From positions 1 through 5,139 of the forward strand of contig JACCSN010000629.1 in NCBI GenBank assembly GCA_013812985.1: a stretch of 5,139 bases of DNA, written 5' to 3'. Under the pieces are notes generated by a model. That model saw only the letters and a program-made list of their open reading frames with translations. It made no database searches and was not told the origin of the DNA. Positions 1 through 5,139 of this stretch are shown one piece after another. Numbering within the stretch: the first letter of the stretch is position 1; every line of letters begins with the position of its first letter. The stretch is from Hyphomicrobiales bacterium. Lineage in GTDB: Bacteria > Pseudomonadota > Alphaproteobacteria > Rhizobiales > Afifellaceae. A program made the translations under genes and the position numbers.

Positions 1-1400
1 ATCTTCCGGTCGCTGAACCGGTCGAATATGTGCGGATCTGCGATGCTTTCGGAACGGGGTTCTTCTACATCCCGGGCACTGACACCTGCCTGCAGATCAG
101 TGGGCGCGTCCGTGTCGAATCTCATTACGTCGATGACGGCTTCGGCTCCGACGACGACGACGGCGGCGGCAACAATGACGACGACGACGATGGCAGCAGC
201 GACAACGACTTCATTGACCGCGAGTTCAACAACTGGACGACCCGCGCCCGCGCCAATATCAGGCTCGACGCTCGGACCCAGACGGACTTCGGCCTGATCC
301 GCGCCTTCTTCAACATTCAGGTGACCGAGGGTCCTTCGGATTTCGCCACCAGCTACTCGTCCAGCCTGGATCTTTCGGCGGCATTCATCACGATCGCCAA
401 TGATTGGGGCACCTACACGGCCGGTCATACCTCGTCGTTCTTCGACTTCTTCGGGTCCAACACCTTCGGCACCCGGGTCGGCATCGACGACTCCACGGTT
501 GACACGACCCTGTTCGCCTGGACGTTTGCCGGCGGCAACGGCTTCTCGGGAACGATCTCCGTGGAAGACCCGCTGTCGAGCGGCCGTCGCATCAACCCGA
601 GCACGAACTTCTTCGATCTTAATGCTGAGCCGGACGACCTGTCAGTCGGCGCTCTCGACAATTATGAAGGTCAGGAAGCTCCGGATCTTGTCGCCAACAT
701 CCGCGTCGACCAGGGCTGGGGTTCCGCTCAGATCATGGGTATGGTCGGCCAGATCCACGACAAGCAAGGGTTCGACGACCGCCGACTTGAACGGGACGAC
801 GCACCGGATATCTTCTTCCGGGGCGAAGGCGACGAGGATGGTGACGCGCTTCGCTGGGCTGTCGGCGCGGGTCTGAACGCGAACCTGCCCTTCTTCGGTC
901 TGGGCTTCAACTCCCAGGTCAGCTACTCCGAGGGCGCGGTGGGTTACGTCAGCGGTGATCCGATCTCGAGAGGCTACTTCGGTGGTTTGAATTCCGGCGA
1001 CTTCATTGGGCCGGATGCCGACGAGACCCTGACCACAGCCTGGAGCGCCCGCGCCGGCATTTCGGGTGATTTCACGGAAACCTGGGGCTTCCTGATCGAC
1101 GGGTCCTATACCGAGATCGACACGCACAGTGACCGGATTAATGGTCGGCGTCGTGTAGTGGGCGGCGAAGGCGCCAGAGAGAATGTTGGGGTCGAGATCG
1201 ACGGCCTTGACTACGACATGTGGGGGGTCGTCGGCACTGTCACCTACACGCCTGTCTCGGGCCTGCTGTTCGGCTGGGAAGTCGGCTACAACCGGCTCGA
1301 CATCGACGAGCAGGACGGCGAGAACACGGCCGAACTCCTCGGCACCGACGACGATCAGGATGTCATCGGAGCGATGTTCCGGGTCCAGCGCGACTTCTAG
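1..1400 (+). CDS. Rhizobial-type outer-membrane porin, 5' partial
   Basis: General-diffusion porin of the alphaproteobacterial Porin_2 type: an outer-membrane beta-barrel that passes small hydrophilic solutes. The frame is open from base 3 and gives 465 visible residues. The signal peptide and true start lie upstream of the window. The GTG at base 30 is an internal Val of the conserved 'EPVEYVRICDAFGTGFFYIPGTDTC' segment, so it should not be called as the start. Cys13 and Cys29 of the visible part are the usual conserved pair. The rest shows alternating aromatic/hydrophobic strands and polar Gly/Asp-rich loops, and the protein ends in 'FRVQRDF', the C-terminal Phe expected for recognition by the BAM machinery. 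An unusual tract (visible residues 44-69) is almost entirely Asp, Gly, Asn and Ser and sits in the first predicted loop. Other loops are also acidic (about 274-281 and 436-453). A strong terminator follows 20 bases after the stop. The family is clear; pore selectivity cannot be read from the sequence. Confidence 0.93.
   Translation, partial: LPVAEPVEYVRICDAFGTGFFYIPGTDTCLQISGRVRVESHYVDDGFGSDDDDGGGNNDDDDDGSSDNDFIDREFNNWTTRARANIRLDARTQTDFGLIRAFFNIQVTEGPSDFATSYSSSLDLSAAFITIANDWGTYTAGHTSSFFDFFGSNTFGTRVGIDDSTVDTTLFAWTFAGGNGFSGTISVEDPLSSGRRINPSTNFFDLNAEPDDLSVGALDNYEGQEAPDLVANIRVDQGWGSAQIMGMVGQIHDKQGFDDRRLERDDAPDIFFRGEGDEDGDALRWAVGAGLNANLPFFGLGFNSQVSYSEGAVGYVSGDPISRGYFGGLNSGDFIGPDADETLTTAWSARAGISGDFTETWGFLIDGSYTEIDTHSDRINGRRRVVGGEGARENVGVEIDGLDYDMWGVVGTVTYTPVSGLLFGWEVGYNRLDIDEQDGENTAELLGTDDDQDVIGAMFRVQRDF
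150..209 (+). repeat. GAC/GGC trinucleotide tract encoding an Asp/Gly/Asn run in the porin
   Basis: In the porin frame the codons run GAC x4, GGC x3, AAC AAT, GAC x4, GAT, GGC, AGC x2, GAC AAC GAC. This gives DDDDGGGNND followed by DDDDGSSDND. Near-identical triplets in tandem could expand or contract by replication slippage in whole codons without breaking the frame. Length variation between strains is an inference and is not shown here. Confidence 0.75.
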
Positions 1401-1420
1401 GGTTTAGCCCGTCAAGATCG

Positions 1421-1447
1421 AAAGCCCGGCTTCGGCCGGGCTTTTTT
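1421..1447 (+). terminator. Rho-independent terminator of the porin gene
   Basis: A perfect 10-bp stem, AAAGCCCGGC / GCCGGGCTTT, is closed by a TTCG tetraloop (bases 1431-1434). The T run at 1442-1447 overlaps the 3' end of the stem. It begins 20 bases after the porin stop codon. On the opposite strand the hairpin also forms, but only three T's follow before a C. It would therefore be a weaker terminator for the convergent hydrolase gene, whose stop is 54 bases away. No other hairpin with a T run was seen in the 1401-1500 gap. Confidence 0.93.
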
Positions 1448-1500
1448 CGTTCAGCGGCCCACGATATTTCCGGACCGCTCGATACCTGACAGCCCGGCCG

Positions 1501-2403
1501 CTAGCAGCGCCTCGCGAAGGCCAGGATGACCTCTAGCGTCGCCGCGTCACGCAGCAGGGGCGGGTGGCCTTGTCCCGTGACGGTCAGCTGCTCGAAATCC
1601 GGATGCCGCGCCGCCATTTCGCGCAAGGTCGGCGCGCTCAAAATATCGGAGAACTCGCCTCTGATCGCCAGGACGGGGACGCTGGCGAGGCTTTCGAATT
1701 GCGGCCACAGAGCCGGGGTCTGCTCCGCGGGATCGCCGCCGCTGAAGGATCGGGCGAGGTTCGGGTCGTATTGCGGCTCCAGCGCGCCAGCCTCGGTCGG
1801 CGCGAAATAGGCTTCGGCGAAAGCGCGCCAGTCCGCGTCGGTCAGCGCGGGAAACCGGGCGCCGGCGCTCTCGCGAACCAGCGCCACCGCCGCGTCCCAA
1901 GTGCTCACGCTTCGCTTCGTCGTGAGATATGTCTTGATTCGCGCCAGCCCGGCCGATTCGATGACCGGGCCGATGTCGTTCAGGACAACGCCTGCGATCA
2001 GCCCCGGCCTTAGCGCGCCGAGGAGCATGGCGATGATGCCGCCGCGCGAGGTCCCGACGAGCACCGATTCCTTGATGCCGAGCATCGCCGCGGCCGCCAT
2101 CACGTCCTGCGCTTCGATGAGCGGCGTATAGTTCCGCCAGTCGGGATCGGCTTCCGACAGTCCGCGGCCGCGACAATCAAGCGCCACGACCTTTCGTGGC
2201 TCGATCGGGTGGCGGGAGAAGAATTCGCCGAGCCGCAGAAAATCGCGGGAGTTCCGCGACAGGCCGGGAAGGCAGAGGAGCGGCGGGCGTTCCGCCCCGG
2301 CCGCGTCGAAAACCCGCGCCGCGAGACGAAGGCCATCCTGGGAGCGATGGAAGACGATCCGCCCGGTGGCGCTGGCATCGGATTCCGAGGGGTTCGTGTC
2401 CAT
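1501..2403 (-). CDS. Alpha/beta hydrolase
   Basis: A complete 300-residue serine hydrolase of the alpha/beta fold, predicted cytoplasmic because no signal peptide is visible. In order: an oxyanion-hole loop 'LPGLSRN' (residues 45-51), the strand and turn 'ALDCRGRGLS' (74-83), the nucleophile elbow 'VGTSRGG' with Ser119, the 'LNDIGP' motif (141-146) common in this branch, a helical cap of about 150-235, a probable acid Asp253 in 'RGEFSDIL', and the catalytic His280 in 'GQGHPP'. The triad is intact and the length is normal. The start at 2403 is chosen because GAGAGGAG lies just upstream. The same frame stays open to 2610, but the extra 69 residues are translated from the intergenic repeat and have no family similarity. 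Likely chemistry is hydrolysis of an ester, lactone or similar bond; the substrate is unknown. The gene is convergent with the porin and lies 389 bases downstream of the transglycosylase on the same strand. Confidence 0.9.
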   Translation of the reverse strand: MDTNPSESDASATGRIVFHRSQDGLRLAARVFDAAGAERPPLLCLPGLSRNSRDFLRLGEFFSRHPIEPRKVVALDCRGRGLSEADPDWRNYTPLIEAQDVMAAAAMLGIKESVLVGTSRGGIIAMLLGALRPGLIAGVVLNDIGPVIESAGLARIKTYLTTKRSVSTWDAAVALVRESAGARFPALTDADWRAFAEAYFAPTEAGALEPQYDPNLARSFSGGDPAEQTPALWPQFESLASVPVLAIRGEFSDILSAPTLREMAARHPDFEQLTVTGQGHPPLLRDAATLEVILAFARRC

Positions 2404-2410
2404 TTCAAAA

Positions 2411-2418
2411 CTCCTCTC
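2411..2418 (-). promoter_or_regulatory. Shine-Dalgarno site that fixes the hydrolase start
   Basis: Read on the minus strand this is GAGAGGAG, followed by the 7-base spacer TTTTGAA and the ATG at 2403-2401. Strength and spacing are close to ideal. This favours the 300-residue start over the longer open frame reaching 2610. Confidence 0.85.
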
Positions 2419-2467
2419 GTTCCTGAGGAGCCGCGTCCCGGTGCTCGGAAAGCAGCCGGCGCAGGTC

Positions 2468-2475
2468 GGCTCACC
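2468..2475 (+). repeat. Left copy of flanking 8-bp direct repeat GGCTCACC
   Basis: GGCTCACC lies immediately left of the palindromic element. The same eight bases in the same orientation occur at 2692-2699. Position and orientation fit a target-site duplication, though the bases could instead be a conserved part of the element. Confidence 0.55.
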
Positions 2476-2478
2476 CTT

Positions 2479-2533
2479 AACCTCCCCCTTGCTGGGAGGT
2501 CGAGCGGCGCCGCAGGCGTCGTCCGGGTGGGGG
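2479..2533 (+). repeat. Left inverted arm of the intergenic element
   Basis: It starts AACCTCCCCCTTG and ends in TCCGGGTGGGGG. The first 26 bases match the reverse complement of the right arm at all but three positions (CTG against AGA). After a 2-base gap the match resumes through CGGCGC, then weakens. It recovers in TCCGGGTGGGGG against TCCGGGCGGGGG. Confidence 0.8.
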
Positions 2534-2635
2534 TAGCGCGCCAGCGTTGCCGCCGTAGGCGGCGGCTCGCGGAGCACGCGAGCGAGCCTATCGCGCCGCG
2601 TGTGACCCAAGCGTCTGCGCTGCGATCTTGCGGTT

Positions 2636-2689
2636 CACCCCCGCCCGGAGCGGCTGCGCCGCTCTCGACCTCCTCTCAAGGGGGAGGTT
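2636..2689 (-). repeat. Right inverted arm of the intergenic element
   Basis: Read on the minus strand it begins AACCTCCCCCTTGAGAGG and continues through GGTCGAGAGCGGCGC to CTCCGGGCGGGGGTG, mirroring the left arm with a few substitutions and small gaps. Its outer end lies two bases from the right copy of the flanking GGCTCACC. Confidence 0.8.
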
Positions 2690-2691
2690 GG

Positions 2692-2699
2692 GGCTCACC
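2692..2699 (+). repeat. Right copy of flanking 8-bp direct repeat GGCTCACC
   Basis: This is identical to 2468-2475 and abuts the right end of the element. Similarity beyond the eight bases is slight: CTT follows on the left and TTC on the right. Confidence 0.55.
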
Positions 2700-2792
2700 T
2701 TCATGCCCGATCCCCGGTTCCCAAAAAGATGTGTGAATGCCGTAGCTCGAGGGGAGAGGGGTGTCGCGCAGCCGAGTGGCGGACGAACCGAA

Positions 2793-5139
2793 TCAGCCTT
2801 GCGGCCCGCCGCGGACCAAATCCTCCGACAAGGACAGCGGGTAGCCGATTCGCGAGCGGTAGACCTGCAGGTTCTCCATGACCTTCTGGACGTAGTTTCG
2901 CGTCTCGTCGAAGGGGATGCGTTCGATCCAGTCCACCGGGTCGACCGCGCCGCCGCGCGGGTCGCCATTGCTCTTGATCCATTGGAGCGCCCGTCCGGGG
3001 CCGGCATTGTAGCCGACGAAAGTGAGCACGTAGGAGCTGTCGAGGCGGTCGAGGAGTTCGTCGAGATAATGCGCGCCGAGCGTGGCGTTGTAATGCGGGT
3101 CGCTGGTCAGGCGCTGTACGGAGAACGGCAGCCGGGCGTTCCGGGCGGTGGCCTTGGCCGTGGCCGGCATGAGCTGCATGAGCCCGCGCGCGCCGACATG
3201 GCTGGTGGCCTGGGCGTTGAAGGCGCTCTCCTGGCGCACGACGGCGTAGACGAGGGCGCGATCGACTTCGCCCGGCAATTTGAGCCGGGGCGGAACGCCG
3301 ATGAACGGGGCCGGGAGCGAGGCGACGCGCAGCCCGCGCTGCTCGGCGATCGTTGCGGCGGTGATGCCGGCGTTCTGCTGGCCGATCCGCCGCGCCAGCC
3401 CGGTGAGGAGCGCGATCTCGCCGGGCGCCTCGATCGTCTCGGCCAGCGCCCGGAAGAACGGGAAGGCGCGCTCCTCGTAGCCGGCCGAAGCGAGCAGCCT
3501 GATCGCCTTGACGCCGTCGCGCTCGGCGAAGCGCAGACGGTCCAGGGCGGAGGGCGCCGGCATTCGTTCCACCCCGGTGGTGACGAAGCCGAGCTTCTCG
3601 CGGGCCAGCTGGCCGTAGAAGGCGCCGCCGAATCGGGCGGCCTCGCCATAGGCGAGGCGGGCCGCCGCATCCTCGTCTTTCGCCTCATAGGTCCGGCCGA
3701 GCCAATAAGAGGCTCGCGCCCGTGTCCGCGCCAGGGTGGCCAGGCTGAGCAGCGCGCGGAAATGCGGCTCCGCCCGTTCGGGGTCGTCCAGGAAGCGAAG
3801 CGCGTACCAGCCGGCGTGGAAGGCGGCCTCGGTGCGGGCGGCGTCGCCTTTGGGCCGCCCGGTCGCGGCGACCCGATAGGCGAGGTCGGGCGTGCCGCGA
3901 TCGAGCAGCGAGCGGGACAGATCGCGCCGCTCGTCCCACCACGCATCGGCGTTGCCGGCAAGCTCCGCGTCCGGCTTGGTCTGCAAGATCAGGCGCGCGG
4001 CTTCCAACGGCTGATCGGCGCGGCGAAGCCGCCGGATCTCGGCGAAGACGTAAAGCGGATCGCCGAAGAATTTCGGAGCCAGGGCGCGCAGCGCCCGCGG
4101 CCCTTCCGCCTGGCGGTCGAGCACGGCGATAACGGCGCGGGCAAGCCTGGCGTAATCCGGCCCGAGGAATTCGGCCTGGGCCACGGCGTCGGCCGTGGCG
4201 CCGTCGAGCACCAGCCGGCGGAACCGGTAGACATGGTCCTCCCGCCTCAGGCTGGCGCCGAAGCGGGCGAGCAGCGAAGCGGACTGGTTCGCGGCCAGCG
4301 TCCCCTCGCGCCACAGCTCGCGGACGAGCGCGTCCGCCTCCTCCCGCCGCGAGCCGGAGCGCAGCGCGGCGGCGAACGTGAGCTTGCCGCCGACCGTGCG
4401 CGGCGGGGTGAGGCTGTAGAACGTCAGCACCGCTTCGGGATCGGGGGCCAGCGCATGAAAGGCCTGCTCGGCGCGCAGGTTGAGCCGCTCCGGCTCCGGC
4501 CAGCCGGCATGGCTCTCCAGGAGCCGGATCACCTCCCGCGCGGTGAGGTCGGACTTGGAATTGCGCGCCACCATCCAGTCGATCAGCGTCTTGACCAGCG
4601 GATCGCCATGCTCGGCCGCCAGCTGGCGCGCTTCGATGAAACGCTCCTCGTTCACCGCGTCGAGCGCCGCCTTGAGCGGCAGATCGGGCTTGAAGCCGAA
4701 GAACTGCTTCTCCAGCCGTTCCGCCGCTTCTAATCCGGCCTCAGCGGGCCGGGGGCGGGGCAGCCTGCCGATCAAAACCTGCTGCTGAACGATTGATTCG
4801 TCGACGCCGGATGGGGCGCTCGGAACGGAGATGAAGGGAATCGCCTCGCTTGGCCCGGCAGGCGGCATCGGCGTTGGACCGGCAAGGATGCCCTGAGCGG
4901 CGGCCGGGATCGCCGACCCGGCCGTATCGCTTGCTCCCGCCGGTTGCGTAAAAACCGCCGCCACCGATGCTTGTAGCGGGGCTGCCACCTGGGCCGCGTC
5001 CGCCGATAGCGTAGCGGCCGCATCTACGGACGGCGCAACGGTTGCCTCCTTGACGGATTTGGCGCCGGGCCGGGGTCGCGGCAGCCGGGCGGCGGCCTCC
5101 AGCTCATCCGGCATGGCGGTCTGCATGATGCCGGCCGCA
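2793..5139 (-). CDS. Soluble lytic murein transglycosylase (Slt70-like), probably 5' partial
   Basis: Periplasmic enzyme that cleaves the MurNAc-GlcNAc bond of peptidoglycan without water, leaving 1,6-anhydro-MurNAc ends. Counting from the ATG at 5126 (777 residues): an Ala/Pro-rich, probably disordered stretch to about 130; a long helical superhelix of about 135-610 resembling the Slt70 U-domain; then the SLT catalytic domain of about 620-760. The last contains 'VVRQESAFNAQA' with catalytic Glu633, 'GARGLMQLMPATA' (645-657), 'YNAGPGRALQW' (706-716) and 'IPFDETRNYVQKVMENLQVYR' (737-757). All core motifs are intact. The frame is open to the window edge, the ATG at 5126 has no Shine-Dalgarno sequence, and no signal peptide follows it. 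The true start is therefore probably upstream, although initiation at 5126 cannot be excluded. The protein is longer than E. coli Slt70 because of the N-terminal stretch, which is bounded by two RLPRPRP motifs (residues 14-20 and 121-127). Promoter and upstream neighbour are outside the window. Confidence 0.92.
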   Translation of the reverse strand, partial: AAGIMQTAMPDELEAAARLPRPRPGAKSVKEATVAPSVDAAATLSADAAQVAAPLQASVAAVFTQPAGASDTAGSAIPAAAQGILAGPTPMPPAGPSEAIPFISVPSAPSGVDESIVQQQVLIGRLPRPRPAEAGLEAAERLEKQFFGFKPDLPLKAALDAVNEERFIEARQLAAEHGDPLVKTLIDWMVARNSKSDLTAREVIRLLESHAGWPEPERLNLRAEQAFHALAPDPEAVLTFYSLTPPRTVGGKLTFAAALRSGSRREEADALVRELWREGTLAANQSASLLARFGASLRREDHVYRFRRLVLDGATADAVAQAEFLGPDYARLARAVIAVLDRQAEGPRALRALAPKFFGDPLYVFAEIRRLRRADQPLEAARLILQTKPDAELAGNADAWWDERRDLSRSLLDRGTPDLAYRVAATGRPKGDAARTEAAFHAGWYALRFLDDPERAEPHFRALLSLATLARTRARASYWLGRTYEAKDEDAAARLAYGEAARFGGAFYGQLAREKLGFVTTGVERMPAPSALDRLRFAERDGVKAIRLLASAGYEERAFPFFRALAETIEAPGEIALLTGLARRIGQQNAGITAATIAEQRGLRVASLPAPFIGVPPRLKLPGEVDRALVYAVVRQESAFNAQATSHVGARGLMQLMPATAKATARNARLPFSVQRLTSDPHYNATLGAHYLDELLDRLDSSYVLTFVGYNAGPGRALQWIKSNGDPRGGAVDPVDWIERIPFDETRNYVQKVMENLQVYRSRIGYPLSLSEDLVRGGPQG

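Larger units (their letters stand above)
2476..2691. mobile_element. MITE-like palindromic intergenic repeat
   Basis: A non-coding element of about 216 bp bounded by long imperfect inverted arms (2479-2533 and 2636-2689) around a centre of about 100 bp. Each arm carries a smaller hairpin: ACCTCCC/GGGAGGT at 2480-2500 on the left; ACCTCC/GGAGGT at 2668-2688 and GAGCGG/CCGCTC at 2648-2664 on the right. The centre adds GCCGCC-GTA-GGCGGC at 2549-2563 and CTCGCG-GAGCA-CGCGAG at 2566-2582. It encodes no transposase, so movement would need enzymes supplied in trans. An identical 8-bp direct repeat, GGCTCACC, abuts both ends and could be a target-site duplication. From general knowledge, 'CCTCCCCCTTG' palindromes with GGGTGGGGG cores are common between genes in alphaproteobacteria, but I cannot name the family. 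It may instead be a REP/BIME-type structural repeat acting at mRNA 3' ends. Confidence 0.72.
2404..2792. other. 389-bp intergenic region without a credible gene
   Basis: This gap separates two minus-strand genes. Bases 2404-2467 should hold the hydrolase leader; apart from the Shine-Dalgarno site I could not identify convincing -35/-10 boxes. Bases 2468-2699 are the palindromic repeat with its flanking direct repeats. Bases 2700-2792, just downstream of the transglycosylase stop, contain a short A run (2722-2726) but no hairpin next to it on the minus strand. No rho-independent terminator for the transglycosylase is therefore visible. Open frames crossing the gap are Arg/Pro/Ala-rich and look like translations of the repeat. 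Confidence 0.75.

Noticed and set aside
28..297. Open frame MCGSAMLSERG... overlapping the porin start, with a Thr-rich run
   Set aside because: This is the +1 shift of the porin's GAC/GGC tract, which reads as ACG/ACC (Thr) codons. The porin frame carries the conserved N-terminal motif.
1564..2013. Plus-strand open frames within the hydrolase gene (also 1526-1810, 1901-2131 and 2209-2736)
   Set aside because: They are antisense to a hydrolase with a complete catalytic triad and a good ribosome site, and their Arg/Ala/Pro-rich products show no domain.
2476..2691. The palindromic repeat read as a CRISPR unit or structured ncRNA gene
   Set aside because: There is one inverted pair rather than regularly spaced direct repeats, and no promoter or known RNA family signature. 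A mobile or palindromic intergenic repeat explains it better.
2700..2760. Possible terminator for the transglycosylase near the A run at 2722-2726
   Set aside because: On the minus strand this gives a T run, but no GC-rich hairpin directly precedes it.
2588..3007. Minus-strand frames 2588-3007 and 2701-2982 crossing the transglycosylase stop and the repeat
   Set aside because: They lie in other frames of the transglycosylase C-terminus and run into the repeat. Arg/Pro/Ala-rich composition, no ribosome site and no domain.
2628..4733. A 701-codon plus-strand open frame antisense to the transglycosylase gene
   Set aside because: It mirrors a high-GC gene in the opposite strand. Its product is a Gly/Arg/Glu-rich sequence with no recognisable domain, it starts inside the repeat element, and the minus strand carries an unmistakable Slt protein with intact catalytic motifs.

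Overview
This high-GC window looks chromosomal and alphaproteobacterial, most likely from the Hyphomicrobiales (Rhizobiales) or a close relative. The main clue is the first gene, a rhizobial-type outer-membrane porin with the characteristic 'VRICDAFGTGFFYIPGTDTC' N-terminus and a C-terminal phenylalanine. A palindromic 'AACCTCCCCCTTG' intergenic repeat, of a kind I associate with this class, agrees with that. The assignment is an inference from the proteins and base composition.

Layout: (1) Bases 1-1400, + strand: a porin lacking its signal peptide and true start, which lie upstream of the window. (2) Bases 1401-1500: a short convergent gap with a perfect 10-bp UUCG-tetraloop terminator. (3) Bases 1501-2403, - strand: a complete 300-residue alpha/beta hydrolase with its own Shine-Dalgarno sequence. 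(4) Bases 2404-2792: a 389-bp non-coding gap, largely filled by a MITE-like element of about 216 bp. It has imperfect inverted arms of about 55 bp and is bracketed by an 8-bp direct repeat. (5) Bases 2793-5139, - strand: a soluble lytic murein transglycosylase of the Slt70 type with a complete C-terminal SLT domain and a long Ala/Pro-rich N-terminal region. Its start is probably beyond the right edge.

Functionally, the porin and the transglycosylase both belong to the cell envelope: outer-membrane diffusion and peptidoglycan turnover. The hydrolase has a clear catalytic triad, but nothing here identifies its substrate. The genes do not form an obvious operon. The porin is convergent with the other two, and the hydrolase is separated from the upstream transglycosylase by the repeat element.

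I found no previously undescribed multi-gene system. The best leads are the repeat element with its possible target-site duplication, the Asp/Gly/Asn tract in the porin's first predicted loop, and the twin RLPRPRP motifs bounding the N-terminal region of the transglycosylase.
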